64,000 bases of DNA from Ahaetulla prasina. Its lineage: Eukaryota > Chordata > Lepidosauria > Squamata > Colubridae. Made by a program: the position numbers and the translations under genes. Below are positions 22,668 through 34,460 of this stretch, in pieces. Each line of letters begins with the position of its first letter. Within the stretch, counting starts at the first letter, position 1. The stretch is taken from contig NC_080546.1 of assembly GCF_028640845.1 (NCBI RefSeq), positions 21,049,020 through 21,113,019 of the forward strand, given 5' to 3'. The notes below the pieces were generated by a model, which was not told the origin of the DNA, made no database searches, and saw nothing but the letters and a program-made list of their open reading frames with translations.

Positions 22668-23387
22668 CTGTATTTTTCAGCATATAACACACACTTTTTT
22701 CCCCTCTAAAAGAGGGTGAAAATTTGGGTGCCTCTTATACACCGAATGTAGCCAAAACCGCGAGGCACAGAGGAGGCGATGGTCTGTGGCAATCCCTGCA
22801 GCCTGGAACAGCTGATTGGGGGTATTCCGGGAGGCCGATCCACCCTCCAATCAGCTGCTCATGCTGAATCAGGCTGAAATAGAGTGCTGAAGCTGACCTG
22901 GCTGTTCGCAATTTACTGCAAGAACGTGTCAGAGTTTGCAACAGCAATCACATCCAGAAAGCACACACAAGTTCAGCAGGATTCAATAACTTCTCTTTAT
23001 ATGTAAAATAACACATGAAGTAAATATACAATACCAAAAGCAGGTTTTTCCAACGTGTTAGTAAATACAAGCAAAACACAAGCAGAGGAGAGGAGTTTCC
23101 ATTTCAGTTTTGAGCAGCAGACTAGCACTAGCTCAGCACAGACTCAGAGCTGCAGAGCTAAGCCATGCCCAGGCTCCTTGCTGGCTCCTTCCTTGTTGCT
23201 CACAGAGGAAATACTGTTTCAATTTCCAAACAGCCCTCAACTCTCTCACACACTAACAGGATACTAGCCAGATGAATACCGATGGATGCTGGTAGGCAGA
23301 GGCAGATTTTTTTTTCTTATTTTCCTTCCCAAAAACTAAGGTGTGTCTTATATTCCAGAGTGACTTATACTCCAAAAACTATGGTAA
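22668..23387. mobile_element. Miniature element (TACTGTATTTTTC end) split by a probable LTR
   Basis: The left end TACTGTATTTTTCAGCATAT and right end TATACTCCAAAAACTATGGTA form inverted repeats, typical of a common squamate miniature element. Between them, 22926-23258 begins TGTCAGAG and ends ACTAACA. Read on the minus strand that insert begins TGTTAG, carries CATATAAAG and ends TGACA, which resembles a solo LTR. No clear duplication flanks the inner block, so its LTR identity is tentative. Confidence 0.55.
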
Positions 23388-23560
23388 CTAGAATGTTACA
23401 ATAATTCTATATTTAGCATTACATATATAAATATTTTTTGAAAAAAAATAACATTTTATAGTTACAACAGGAATGAAACTTAATTTCAAAATGTATTATT
23501 CATATAATGAAAAATGTTACTTAGAGCTAAAAATGTGCTTTCATTCAGCAAGAGAGCTTC

Positions 23561-25346
23561 ATTCAAAAAGTTTTTATTAGTCAAAAAAAAGGTTTATACA
23601 AATACATATCAGGTATGGTAAATTTTCATTTTTCTTATCTAAAATAAGAATTTTACTCAAATTTTTTAACACATACAACAGCCATATGGCAAGCAGGTAA
23701 CACGAAGTAGCTAAGTTTAGAAATTTTAAATACGTAATAAAGAAGGGTCAAGAATAAACAGAATATCGTACTAAAGAGAATAAGGAAAACCAACACAATC
23801 AATATCTTTATCACTTCCTAGTTTTGGATCTCAGAACTCTGGGTTCAACATGACCCAACTCCAGGGCCGCAACAGCGGCAGCCGCTTCCGCCCCATGATC
23901 TATAACCTCCCCTTCTTCAATTCCTGGGTCATCTGATTCCAGGAGGCTTTGTGTTCCTCCACATAGGCCGTAGCCTCCGCAATTGTACTGATTTTTTCAT
24001 AATGCCCTCCCGGAAAATCATCAATCCTCTGGCATCAGCCATCTGAAGCCCACTCCTTCTGGTACAATTTGCTTGACAAAAATAATATTTCTTTCTTTTT
24101 CACGACCTGTCTGGGAATCTGCCTCAGAATGGCTATCTCCTGCCCCTGTAAATCAGTGCCCCACTCCTATGTTTTCTAAGAATTTCATCTCTCGTCTCTC
24201 TTCTCACAAATTTGACATGAACCTCTCTGGGAACTGCATGCATGCGTGCATATTGCGAATTAACTCTATAAACTCGATCCACATCCCAATTCATGAAATC
24301 AACACCTCTCCCAAGAAATTCTCCCAACAATTTAGTCACAACATCTCTCAAGTCTTCTTGGTCCACTTCTTCCAAATTTTGAAACCTAAGGAAATAAGAC
24401 ATTTTATCCATCTGTAGTCCAAGCACAGCATTGCCTGTCGTCTCCTCTCTTTTCTGCACTGCCCGCATCTCACCCTCCAAACCTTCCACTTTCTGCTTGT
24501 TTTCTGCTGAAACTTGTTGAGTATCCTTTAAATCCTTTTGGATAGTCACAATTTCTGCTCTTATTTCATCCAATTTCTTGTCCATATTAGATAACTTTTC
24601 CAAAATTCTCCATCTCTCCAGCAGTTGGTCTCTGACCTTTGCCATTAAGGAAAAAAAATACAAAATCCTCAGGCAGGCACAGTATCCTTGTAATTTCCTC
24701 CGGATCCACCAGGGGCACTCACAGGAGCAACGAGTCCAGAGTACAGTTAGTCAACCAGGAAGTCAAGGGAAGTGATGTCATCAAAATTCTCATAGTGAAG
24801 GCGGAAGCTGGGCGCCACCACTGTTCCCCAGAAGGAGGGGGCCTCAAACCTTCCCTCCTAAATTTCTCCATCACCTCTTCTCCAGAGCTCCACAAAACCG
24901 GTAATCTTCTTATTTTAAGTTCTCCTCTCTCCAGAATAACTCGTGCTCCTTCCAACCGCAGGGGAGAAAACCCCCGCACTCCGGAGCACTCCACCACGCC
25001 ACCGATATTCCTTCCTTCTCCTCCTCAATTCTTCTCCGCTCCCTGTTCACCACCAGGCTGCTGCAGTTATAAATCCAATGCCCGGTGTCACGGGCACAGC
25101 GCCCAGGCGACGACCAAAATAATGGCCGCGGCCTGTGGCCTCCAAACCCCGCCAAGCCTAGGACGCGCCAGCATCGGTCCCCACAGTCCTGTATGTCGGC
25201 TGGGAGACCCCTGGCGAGCCGTCCGTGCGGCAGGTGTCCTTTTCGGAACACCTGGCCCCTAAGGGCCTCGGCGGCGGCCGGATTCGGGCGCTGGAGGCAG
25301 GAGAAGCCTTCCAGACGTCCGTTGCCGCTGGATACCGGAAGTCGTC
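23561..25346 (-). mobile_element. ORF1-only L1-like retroelement (copy 2)
   Basis: This 1786-bp insertion is bounded by the exact 16-bp duplication TCAGCAAGAGAGCTTC (23545-23560, 25347-25362). It is collinear with copy 1 from its 5' end (GAGACGACTTCCGGTATCC on minus) to its 3' end, so both are full-length members of one short family. Only about 250 bp follow ORF1, leaving no room for ORF2. The 3' end has an AATAAAAACTTTTT stretch but no long A-tail. The 5' region is CpG-rich, like an L1 promoter. Confidence 0.85.
24133..24663 (-). CDS. L1 ORF1p-like protein (copy 2), nearly intact
   Basis: This 176-codon frame begins MYFFSLMAKVRDQLLERW; the likely true start is the second Met, in MAKVRDQLL. 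Residues about 20-70 are heptad-type coiled coil (LSNMDKKLDEIRAEI... through VEGLEGEMRAVQK). Residues about 85-170 resemble the RRM-like core: FLRFQNLEEVDQEDLRDVVT, then VDRVYRV, then VHVKFVRRETRDEILRK. It stops at 24133. The downstream minus-strand sequence still encodes fragments like GVGFRWLMPE, which resemble the C-terminal RNA-binding domain, so the stop or a nearby shift truncates the protein. Known L1 ORF1p forms RNA-bound trimers in the cytoplasm. Confidence 0.7.
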   Translation of the reverse strand: MYFFSLMAKVRDQLLERWRILEKLSNMDKKLDEIRAEIVTIQKDLKDTQQVSAENKQKVEGLEGEMRAVQKREETTGNAVLGLQMDKMSYFLRFQNLEEVDQEDLRDVVTKLLGEFLGRGVDFMNWDVDRVYRVNSQYARMHAVPREVHVKFVRRETRDEILRKHRSGALIYRGRR

Positions 25347-25814
25347 TCAGCAAGAGAGCTTCCAGTTTTCATCTAGCATCATTATAAACCCATCTTTTTT
25401 AAATGCACATATCAGCCAAGTCTGAACTACCTTCAAAATAAAGCACTCAAAATTAGCAGTCAAAGAAATGGCACACTTATTCTGATCAATATATGAAATT
25501 TATCTGTAGCCTTTAAAACCCACAAATTCCCTGTTAGAAATTTTCCTTAGCCTTTCATTATCTTCTTATCAACAGCACAGTTTTGTCCCTAAAGCTTTCG
25601 TGACATTTCCTCTTGCATTATTTCCTTTTACCTTCCTCTCCATTTTCCTCTTTTTCTTTCTTGTATTGCTTTCCTTGCCCGAAACCAAGCAAAATTTTAA
25701 AGAAGATCTATACTTCCATCAGAAGTAGCAGTCATAGCAATAAAGGAATGCAAAATAATTGCACTCAAAAACTGATGAAAGATTTTGAGTCGCCCTGCTA
25801 GTGAGGATTTGGAT

Positions 25815-26161
25815 TAGTGGTGGGTTTCAAAAATTTTTACTACCGGTTCTGTGGGTGTGGCTTGGTGGGCATGGCATGGATTGGTGGGCATGGCTGGGTG
25901 GATGTGGCAAGGGAAGGATACTGTAAAATCTCCATTCCCATCACACTCCAGGGGAAGGATACTGCAAAATGTCTATTCCCACCCCACTCCAGGGGAAGGA
26001 TACTGCAAAATCCCCATTTCCTCCTGATCAGCTGGGACTTGGGAGGCAGAGAATGGATGTGGGTGCCAGTCAGAATTTTTACTACCAGTTCTCCGAACTA
26101 CTCAAAATTTCCGCTATTGGTTCTCCAGAACTGGTCAGAACCTGCTTGAAACCCACCTCTG
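25815..26161. mobile_element. hAT miniature element (TAGTGGTGGG family)
   Basis: A 347-bp block begins TAGTGGTGGGTTTC and ends GAAACCCACCTCTG, with exact 8-bp duplications ATTTGGAT (25807-25814, 26162-26169). It carries one more internal GGGGAAGGATACTGCAAAAT unit than the copy at 12923. Confidence 0.92.
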
Positions 26162-26293
26162 ATTTGGATGTTCAGAGTATACAATTTCTAAAATATAGAA
26201 AAGAAATAAGTTGTGATTTGGTATTGCCACTGATAGTTTTGTGGGAGAAGGCCTTACATAGTGATCATCAGAATTGTTGATATCTGGGCAATA

Positions 26294-26656
26294 CAGGTAG
26301 TCCTTGACTTACAACCACAATTGAGCCCAAATTTTTTGTTGCTAAGTGAAACATTTGTTAAGTGCCCCATTTTACAACCTTTTAGGCCACAGTTGTTAGG
26401 TGAATCACTGCAATAAAGTTAGAAACATCGTTGTTAAGAGACTCTGGCTTCCCCATTGACTTTGCTTGTCAGAAGATCACAAAAAGGAATCACATGACTA
26501 CGGGACACATAAACACATGCCAATTGCCAAGTGTCAGAATTTTGGTCATGTGATGATGATCTTAAGAGTGAAAAATGGTCATAAGTCACTTTTTTTTGGT
26601 GCTGTTGTAACCTCGAACAGCCACTAAATGAATGGCTGTAGGTCAAGGACCGCCTG
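26294..26656. mobile_element. Mariner-like miniature element
   Basis: TA then CAGGTAGTCCTTGACTTAC at the left, and GGTCAAGGACCGCCTG then TA at the right. It is 363 bp and non-coding, from the 11686 family. Confidence 0.8.
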
Positions 26657-27149
26657 TATATACATTAGGGTAAGAATAATAAAATGCCAAGATTTTGACT
26701 GTTTGATGTAAGGAAACAAAGAACTGAATTTTGGCTGGATTGTTTTATGTTGTGCTTGGGCTGGGCCTGACAGTAATAGAATGAAAAAAAATGTGCCAAA
26801 ACTAAATTTTAGGAACCTATTTGCTAATATCCCTGTAACCTGTCCAGAGTCGCTGGGAGCAAGTTGGGCAGCCATACACATTTTGTTAAATAAAAATAAA
26901 ATAAAACATAATATTTCAAAGTAAAAGTGTATTATAGATACCTTAGTGAAATAAACAACTGATAAGCTAAAGTCACTTTTTTTTTCCAGAAAATATTATG
27001 GATTGTACACTTTGTAAGATGCGATGTATGACTGCAAAGATTGCAATAATTCTTATGAACCACCAAAGCTCAGATATTCCTAGAAAATAGGAACAATAGT
27101 CTAATACTCAGAATTTATTCTGCCTGAGAATTAATTTTTGAGTCTAAAT

Positions 27150-27548
27150 CAGGGGTGAAATGCTCCCGGTTCGGATCGGATCATCCGATCTGGTAGCGAT
27201 GGCGGTGGGTGGTTCAGAGAATCGGTAGCAAAAATCCCTGCCCCTCCCCTCATGCCCAGCTGAGCCGCGCAATCATCAGAGGTTGCTATTTTTTTACTTT
27301 TAAAAGCATTTTTCTTTGGCCGAAAAAATGCTTTTAAAAGTAAAAAAAAAGCCTCTGATGATTGTGGCTCAGCTGGGATCATCAGAGCCTTTTAAAAGCA
27401 TTTTTTCTACAACCTCTTCTGCCGAAGAAAAAATGCTTTTAAAAGTAAAAAAAAAAAAGTTGGCCACACCCCACCCAGTCACATTACACCACCACCACCA
27501 AGCCATGCCCACAGAACTGGTAGTAACAAATTTTACATTTCATCACTG
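27150..27548. mobile_element. hAT miniature element with internal hairpins
   Basis: Ends CAGGGGTGAAATG and CATTTCATCACTG, with similar 8-mers GTCTAAAT (27142-27149) and AGCTAAAT (27549-27556). It shares the repeated TTTTAAAAGCATTTTT stems with 19324-19990. Confidence 0.85.
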
Positions 27549-27804
27549 AGCTAAATTTGTTATTAGTATAGACTAAAAGCTACATATGGAGTGGGAAATT
27601 AAAAATGGGCATGACACCATGGATACCATAGGATGCCATGCCCCAACAGCAATAGCACATGGAGCAAACTATGCCAACTTATTTTATTTAAAATAAGAGC
27701 TGGCAGAATCTGGAAGAAATTGCCAGCCTGATCACTGTACTACTCTAGGAAAATGTTTAAAATAAAAGCTACAGTACATTGAAATTGCAATATGACCTCT
27801 AGAT

Positions 27805-28086
27805 CAGGGGTCCCCAACCCCTGGGCCAGAGCCCACTACCAGGCCACGGTCCATTTGGAACTGGGCTGCAGAAGCAGCGGATGAATTCACACACACGTGC
27901 AACTCCATTTCCACAAGCAGTGGGCTAGCACATGCACAAAGCACCATTTGTGCAAGCAGAAGGCTCATATGCAGACCACTCGTGCAAATGGAGCTGTGCA
28001 CGCACACGCTTGCCCACTAATTCGCATGTAACCATTCCCTCTCTCTCCCCCCTCACCCCCACTGGTCCGCAAAACTAGAAAGGTTC
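27805..28086. mobile_element. hAT-like element (CAGGGGTCCCCAACC)
   Basis: The left end CAGGGGTCCCCAACC is preceded by CTCTAGAT. The right end is eroded near CTAGAAAGGTTC, followed by CTCTAGAA. It is the same family as 32247-32512. Confidence 0.65.
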
Positions 28087-28153
28087 CTCTAGAAAGTTGG
28101 CCTGATCAACGCCCTGCCAATAGTCTGGATTACATTCTGATTCATTTTTGAAT

Positions 28154-28390
28154 GTGGTGGCACAGTGGTTAGAATGCGGTATTGCAGGCTCCTTCTGCTG
28201 ACTGCCAGCAGTTCAGCAGCTCGAGTCTCACCAGCTCAAGATTGACTTAGCCTTCCATCCTTCCAAAGTCTGTAAAACGAGGACCCAGATTGTTGGGGGC
28301 AAGAGGCCGACTCTGTAAACTGCTTAGAGAGGTAAACTGTAAAGCAGTGTGAAGTGGTATATAAGTCTAAGTGCTATTGCTATAAGCTAT
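28154..28390 (+). mobile_element. tRNA-derived SINE
   Basis: Head GGTGGCACAGTGGTTAGAAT, body GACTTAGCCTTCCATCCTTC, tail GGTATATAAGTCTAAGTGCT. It is a nearly full-length copy. A second 3' tail (TGTAAACTGCTTAGAAAGGG, then GTCTAAGCGCTACTGC) lies at 28805-28885. Confidence 0.8.
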
Positions 28391-28396
28391 ATAGAG

Positions 28397-28528
28397 CAGG
28401 GCTCTCCAACCTTGGCAACTTTAAGACTTGTGGACTTCAACTCCCAGAATTCTGGGAGCAAAGCTGGCTGAGGAATTCTGGGAGTTGAAGTCCACAAGTC
28501 TTAAAGTTGCCAAGGTTGGAGACCCCTG
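28397..28528. mobile_element. Palindromic hAT miniature element
   Basis: A 132-bp near-perfect palindrome begins CAGGGCTCTCCAACC and ends GGTTGGAGACCCCTG, with exact 8-bp duplications ATATAGAG (28389-28396, 28529-28536). Confidence 0.93.
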
Positions 28529-28540
28529 ATATAGAGCGTG

Positions 28541-28802
28541 CTTATTGGCATGTGCTCCCCCTTCAGACCTTCGAACTAAATGTACAGTAGACTTCTGAGC
28601 ACCATGCATGGTCAGAAACACAGGAGGAAGCTTGCATGAACATCCCTTTTCTCTATTCAGGTTGAGCTCCCACGTCCTTGACTAAAAGTAAATTTTCACT
28701 GGGTTTGCAAACTTCCAACCACCTCTTCCTTTCAAGAGAACGGGACTTCTCGTATTTATAAAATTCATCACCCTCAAAATGTCAGATATCAATTGTGGCT
28801 TT
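28541..28802. repeat. Diverged duplicated intronic segment (copy B)
   Basis: This is the partner of 18534-18797 in the same orientation, about 10 kb downstream. It lies just upstream of the last GRID2 exon. Both copies keep TGAGCACCATGCATGGTCAG and TTGCATGAACATCCCTTTTC. Confidence 0.75.
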
Positions 28803-28960
28803 ATTTGACTCTGTAAACTGCTTAGAAAGGGCTGTAAAGCACGGTGAAGCAGACTGTAAGTCTAAGCGCTACTGCTATTGCTGTTGCTATTTCCTAATTC
28901 TGGTTCAACTTCTTTCCCCCCTCACTGTGAAAGACTTTCTGTTTTTGGTTTGGAAAATGA

Positions 28961-29437
<477 letters not shown>

Positions 29438-32035
29438 AAGCTTCAGACATTGCTTTGTCACTGTTTCTTCTTAGGACTCCCTTCGCAAGGAGCGGCTGTG
29501 ATATTGTGGAACTAACTTGGATGTAACTGTTTTTAAAAAAAGAAACCCGGAGTATTAGTAACAACTCATTATCCTTCCTCTTGCCCTCCTCTTTTTCATT
29601 TTTCTCTCTTCTACTACGTTAGGCCGTTGATTTTTTTCAGCCCAGTTTCTTTAGGGTAGCTGCATTGGCTGAATTGAAGTGGTTCTAGAGTAAGTCTTTT
29701 CTAGAACATTATTATTACTTAATTTTGTAACCATCAAGCTGGTGGGACTACTCTGAAGTAAATGCAACCTGAGCTACTGTAGGACAACTGCCTGCCATCC
29801 TTCTAAAACTCGATTAGTAGTTATTCAGCTGTGCAGGTCTTCAAATATGATTTCAGTGGGCTGTTTCTGAGCGCACCAGGATGTAAATGTAACAACTGTT
29901 TGCCATTCTGTAAAGCAGCCATGTTGTGTCTTTTAGGCATTGTGTAGCAGCTTTAAGATCCCAAGGGGCGGGGGAGCGGAATAACAAGTGTTTAAATGTT
30001 CATACAGGTGCTATGCTTGTATTCCCACATGTTCCAAAGCACCGTTCTGGAAATGAACCCCAAAAGTCTACACGGCATTATGTCATAACACTTGAAATAT
30101 AGGAACTCAATATGAAGTCTGTATCAAAAAAACAACAACATTACAATGTTATTTCATTGAAATTACCTTTGAATTGGTTTTATTTTATATATATATACAT
30201 ATATATATATATAATTGCAATAATGTCTGTTCTCTAACATCCATTTCATGCTTCTCTGCTACGGTGTGTCCTTTTTAACTGTGGACCAAAGGCCAACCTT
30301 GCAGTTTTTGTAGGGAAAACAGAAATGAGAGAAATGGTAAAAGAGAAGAGGAGAGACCATTTAACATGAGAATGCAGTTTTGTAGAATTTTCACGAAGCC
30401 ATTGCTATGCCAGTAAAGACTACAGTTAAATCTCCTTTTTGCACTGCAACAGTGCATATGATCTTTCTGGAATTGTACAGAGTTTAAAAGGTGTTTTTTC
30501 TTCTTCTTATGTACAGAGAACTGTATCATATGGCAGAATCTTCTGTTAAATAAATTAGTCTCTCATACATACATATATATACCTATCTATATATATACAT
30601 GCTTTGGTATATGTGAGTGGGCGTGTGTGGGAGGGTATATATGTATATACATGCGCACACACGCGCGCACACACATATATATATATCTATAAAATGGCAG
30701 CCAGTGCTATTGCAATTTGTCTACTAAAGCTTTAGTAAAAACAAGAGTATTCTGGAAAGATGTACAGGGCAAAAAGTCATGCTTTTTTTTTTTTCAAAGA
30801 TGGGGTGCTTTAACGCTATTCTGATTTACATTGTTTGATTAAACGTATTTTATACTGTTCCTTTTTAATTAGATCATCCAGGGCAATGTAACATTTGTAC
30901 CTAGATGTGCAAGTCACTAATTTAGATTTTTTTTTATTATTTTTTTTGCAATCGCTATTCAACAGTGTTTAAGGTTATGGTTAATCACGCTTTTACATTA
31001 AATTGCAAAATTGGAAAGCACTCTTTAGGTTAAAAATACAAATACATATCCACAGGGATGTCTGATTTTCAGCTCTCCGGAGCATGAAAAAACAGATCGT
31101 GAAAGTTGACTAAGCCCTATTGTAATCAATACTGTCAATATTTGGAAGAGAGAGGTGAGTTTATGGAAAGAAGGCTGTTGAGAATGACTGGTGTGGCCTT
31201 AAATTGCAGTCCTATAGTGCTCCAAGAAAGAGGAAACGGGGAGAGAAAAATAAGCTTTTGTTTAAATCTTTATTACATATTCAATTATAGATGTATTTTT
31301 GATGTGAGTTCCAATTGTATAGAATGAGAAGCTGATGACAGCAAAAAAGAAAAACAGCACCTGGTGACATTTTTGAAGTTAACACTCTACTTGTTCAGAA
31401 CTGTAAAAATGAGCTTCAGTTGTAATCTTTATAAACTAAACTGCAGTTAAGTAGAAAGCAAGCCAACTTATTACGTGTTTTTTCTTTGTTTTAATTTGAT
31501 ATGATATTTACGTTAATCTAACTCAGTTATGTGGATAGGACTTGATTATAAGAACCAGCTTAGGTGATCTGCTGTAGGAAAAATTCAAAATATATTCTTC
31601 AAATCTATTCTATTTTGATGCCTAATTCTGTTCTGGGAGAACATCTTGTAATGTCATTGTTTTTTGTATGAAATCTGCATAATATTGTCTACTGTGTAAG
31701 GCAGAACAATTTTCTTATCATGAGAAAGGCCATTCTGTTTCCAGGGTACAAGTGTTTAAAAGCATGCACAACTTGTTTCCCCTTGTAACATTCATGAACA
31801 TCTACACAACTGATTTATAAAAGAAAAAAAAAGAACCAAAAAAAAGGGGAAAAATTCTTTACAAGCTATAGGGGTATACCAGATGTTGCGGCGGTTTTAG
31901 TGATAATCCAATTATTTTCATGTGTTGTCTATTATATACAAACACATTTTGGAGGCCTCGGTTGCAAGTGGCAGAGCTTTCTGTGTATAATTTGTCTAAA
32001 TAATTTGTCTAATAAAATGGTTTTTTAAACTTGCC
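29438..32035 (+). other. GRID2: GRID2 3' UTR
   Basis: This is unique AT-rich sequence after the stop, free of the repeats that crowd the flanks, as expected of a transcribed 3' UTR. It holds TA/CA microsatellites at about 30185-30215 and 30571-30692. The end is inferred from the poly(A) signal at 32011. An earlier AATAAA-like site (AAATAAATTAG near 30547) could give a shorter form. Confidence 0.75.
32011..32016 (+). terminator. GRID2: GRID2 polyadenylation signal
   Basis: AATAAA follows TTTGTCT and is followed by a T-rich run (GGTTTTTTAAAC). It is the last canonical hexamer before repeats resume. Confidence 0.65.
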
Positions 32036-32246
32036 TCCCTGCCTATTTCAACTATCATGCGAATAGACAAACAAGTAAGTAAGTATGAATCCAAAGCATT
32101 CATTCACTTGGTTACATAACTGCGTTATAACTGCAGAATCATTGCTCGGTTTCTAATTTCTAAGAAAGGCCTCAAAAGGAATGTTTAGCTTAATATTTAT
32201 ATCGTATTTTTAAAAGTCAATGTCCTCTTCTCTCGACTGGCTAGAT

Positions 32247-32512
32247 CAGGGATCCCCAACCCACAGGCTCCAGCCCTGTACCAGGCTGCGGCCTGTTAGG
32301 AAAAGGGTCATACAAGCGGGGGGAGGGGCAAGTGTACAAGTGTGCTCAGCTCCACTTGTGTAAGTAGTGGGTGCACACACTCAAGCATGAAGCTCCAATG
32401 GTTGCACACATTCCTGCCGCTCATGCAAATAGAGCTGCACATACAGAAACATATTTTTTTTGTACTCCCTGATGCTGCCAGGCTACAAAGCTGGAATGGT
32501 TGGACATCGCTG
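32247..32512. mobile_element. hAT-like element (CAGGGATCCCCAACC)
   Basis: A 266-bp block begins CAGGGATCCCCAACC and ends GGTTGGACATCGCTG, with 8-mers GGCTAGAT (32239-32246) and GGTTAGAT (32513-32520). Confidence 0.8.
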
Positions 32513-33024
32513 GGTTAGATCTTAGAGCAACGTATGTGGTAAAACAGCTCTGAGAATTACTGATTTGAAACCTCTGGCGTTCATTGAATTCACTGGACTA
32601 GAGAAATAAATCAAAGGAGGAAATTTACATTGAAATTTCCCAGAGGTAGGTGGGCTTTATCAGGCAACTCCCCCAAATAAAATGTCCATCAAGCTTCACT
32701 GTATTTAATAATATTTAATGGGCTTCTTTACAGATGTCAATTGTTCTGTACTTAGTAGCTGACCAAAGAAATCCATATATTTTTAAATTATCAGGTGAGT
32801 TGCGCTTTCAAATTTAATCAAATGAATATTTTTACATGTGACAAACATGCAGCTTCATTTTTGCCATTTTTAACCCCACTTGGAGATGCCTCTTTATCAA
32901 TAGTTACCCCTAAAGCACAATACTTAATTAATCTGTTCATTCCCATTGAGTCATATTCAGCTTGTGTCAACTGCATGAACAAACGTCTGCCATTCTGATC
33001 TTAAGGAATAACTTAACAGTTGTT

Positions 33025-33145
33025 CCAAGGTTTATAAGAAGAGACTGGACAGTCACTTGTCTGAAGTGGTATAGGATGTCATGCTTGAGCAGGAGGCTGG
33101 ACTAGAAGATCTCTAAGATCCCTTCCAGCTCTCTTCTGATTCTGA
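33025..33145 (+). mobile_element. CR1 LINE 3' end
   Basis: AAGAGACTGGACAGTCACTT, then GAGGCTGGACTAGAAGATCT and CCTTCCAGCTCTC, then a TCTGATTCTG tail typical of CR1 3' ends. Confidence 0.8.
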
Positions 33146-33284
33146 GGTCATTCCAGTAACCAGTTTAATCCACAGGAATTTGTTCATGGATAACTCCATT
33201 TGTTCATGGATAACTCCATAATTTTAGGAGTTTTTTCACCAAAAGGGTCATAGGAGAATCCGTTCAAGACTGTAAGGACTGAAG

Positions 33285-33340
33285 ACAATAATAAAATAAA
33301 TAAATAATAAAATAATAAAATAAAATAAAATAAAATATCT
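33285..33340. repeat. AT-rich simple repeat (AATAA)n
   Basis: A run of AATAAA/AAAATAAAAT units. Confidence 0.9.
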
Positions 33341-34032
33341 AAGACTATACTACTATGGACATAATACATTTAGTCAATGCATATATAGAACATGCTTTGG
33401 AGATATGAAAAAGGCTGGACAATCAAATGTTAAGATGTTTTGAAATTATAGCACTATACTGCAAATACACTTCCACATTGGTATCCTATAAAACAAAATC
33501 TTCCTATTTGCTTCAATAAAAAAAAATCCCCTAACTAGTTTCAGTAGGACAATGCTTTCTTAAAAGAAAACAGACTCAGGAAAAAAAAAAGTGGAAATGT
33601 CACTCTGTGATTTAATATTCCATTAGTCCCGAATAATCTATCATAAATCATATATGCAATAAGTGCCAAAAATAGAAGTCATTATTGTCAGTAGCTTGAA
33701 CAAAAAATGGCAAATTCCCCACATTTAAAAACCATTAGCATTCAATGTGGATGAAAGATTGCAATTTCTACACAGATAAGTTAGAAATTAAAAGTCATAC
33801 TTTGGTAGCACCTCATGAAAGTATTTTATGGTTACATTGAGCAATGTACTTTTGCAGATCAAATATGTGGGGATAGGTGGGAGGGAGGCGACTATCATTT
33901 ATTGTATGTTTAATTAAGATAGCAGTGATTATCTCTGTTGGACTGAATCAGCCAGACAGCTATTAGGGGAGACAGCCACTCCTCAATTAATTGGGCACTA
34001 GGCTATATAATCAGCAACTTGAACTGCACCTG

Positions 34033-34460
34033 GGAGCAAACTGGCAACTATTTATTTATTTATTTATTGAATTTATATTGCCGCCTATTTGCCCCTGGTG
34101 ACTCAAGACAGCTTACAGAATATAAAACCGCGTTTAAAACAAAAAACTAATAAAAAGAATCAAATAAACTAATATAGTGTAATATAATAAAACCAGCTCC
34201 CACCCCATGCCCTGGAGACAGCAGATCACACAAGCCATTTAATCGACTCCATCCCGCTCTGGGTTCCCCAGGCCCACTGGCAGAACCAGGTCTTCAGCAC
34301 CTTCCAGAAGAATATTAGAGGGGGGTGGCATTCTAATCTCTGGGGGAATGATGTTCCAGAGAGAAGGAGCCACCATGGAGAAGGCCCTTCTTCTGGGTCC
34401 TACCAGGTATATCTCCCTTGGGGATGCCCCAAAGTGCCTCCCTATTGGCACAACTATTGT
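34033..34460 (-). mobile_element. L2-like LINE 3' end with ORF2 C-terminus
   Basis: The plus strand starts with (TTTA)n. On the minus strand a 70-codon frame (34239-34451) contains RRRAFSMVAPSLWNIIPPEI, resembling the C-terminal end of L2/CR1-clade ORF2. It is followed by the GGCGGCAATATAAAT 3' motif and the (TAAA)n tail. Degenerate LINE sequence may extend to about 34860. Confidence 0.7.

Noticed and set aside
24639..25262. 207-codon plus-strand frame
   Set aside because: Antisense to the CpG-rich 5' region and ORF1 start of the minus-strand L1-like element; no domain and not preserved in copy 1.
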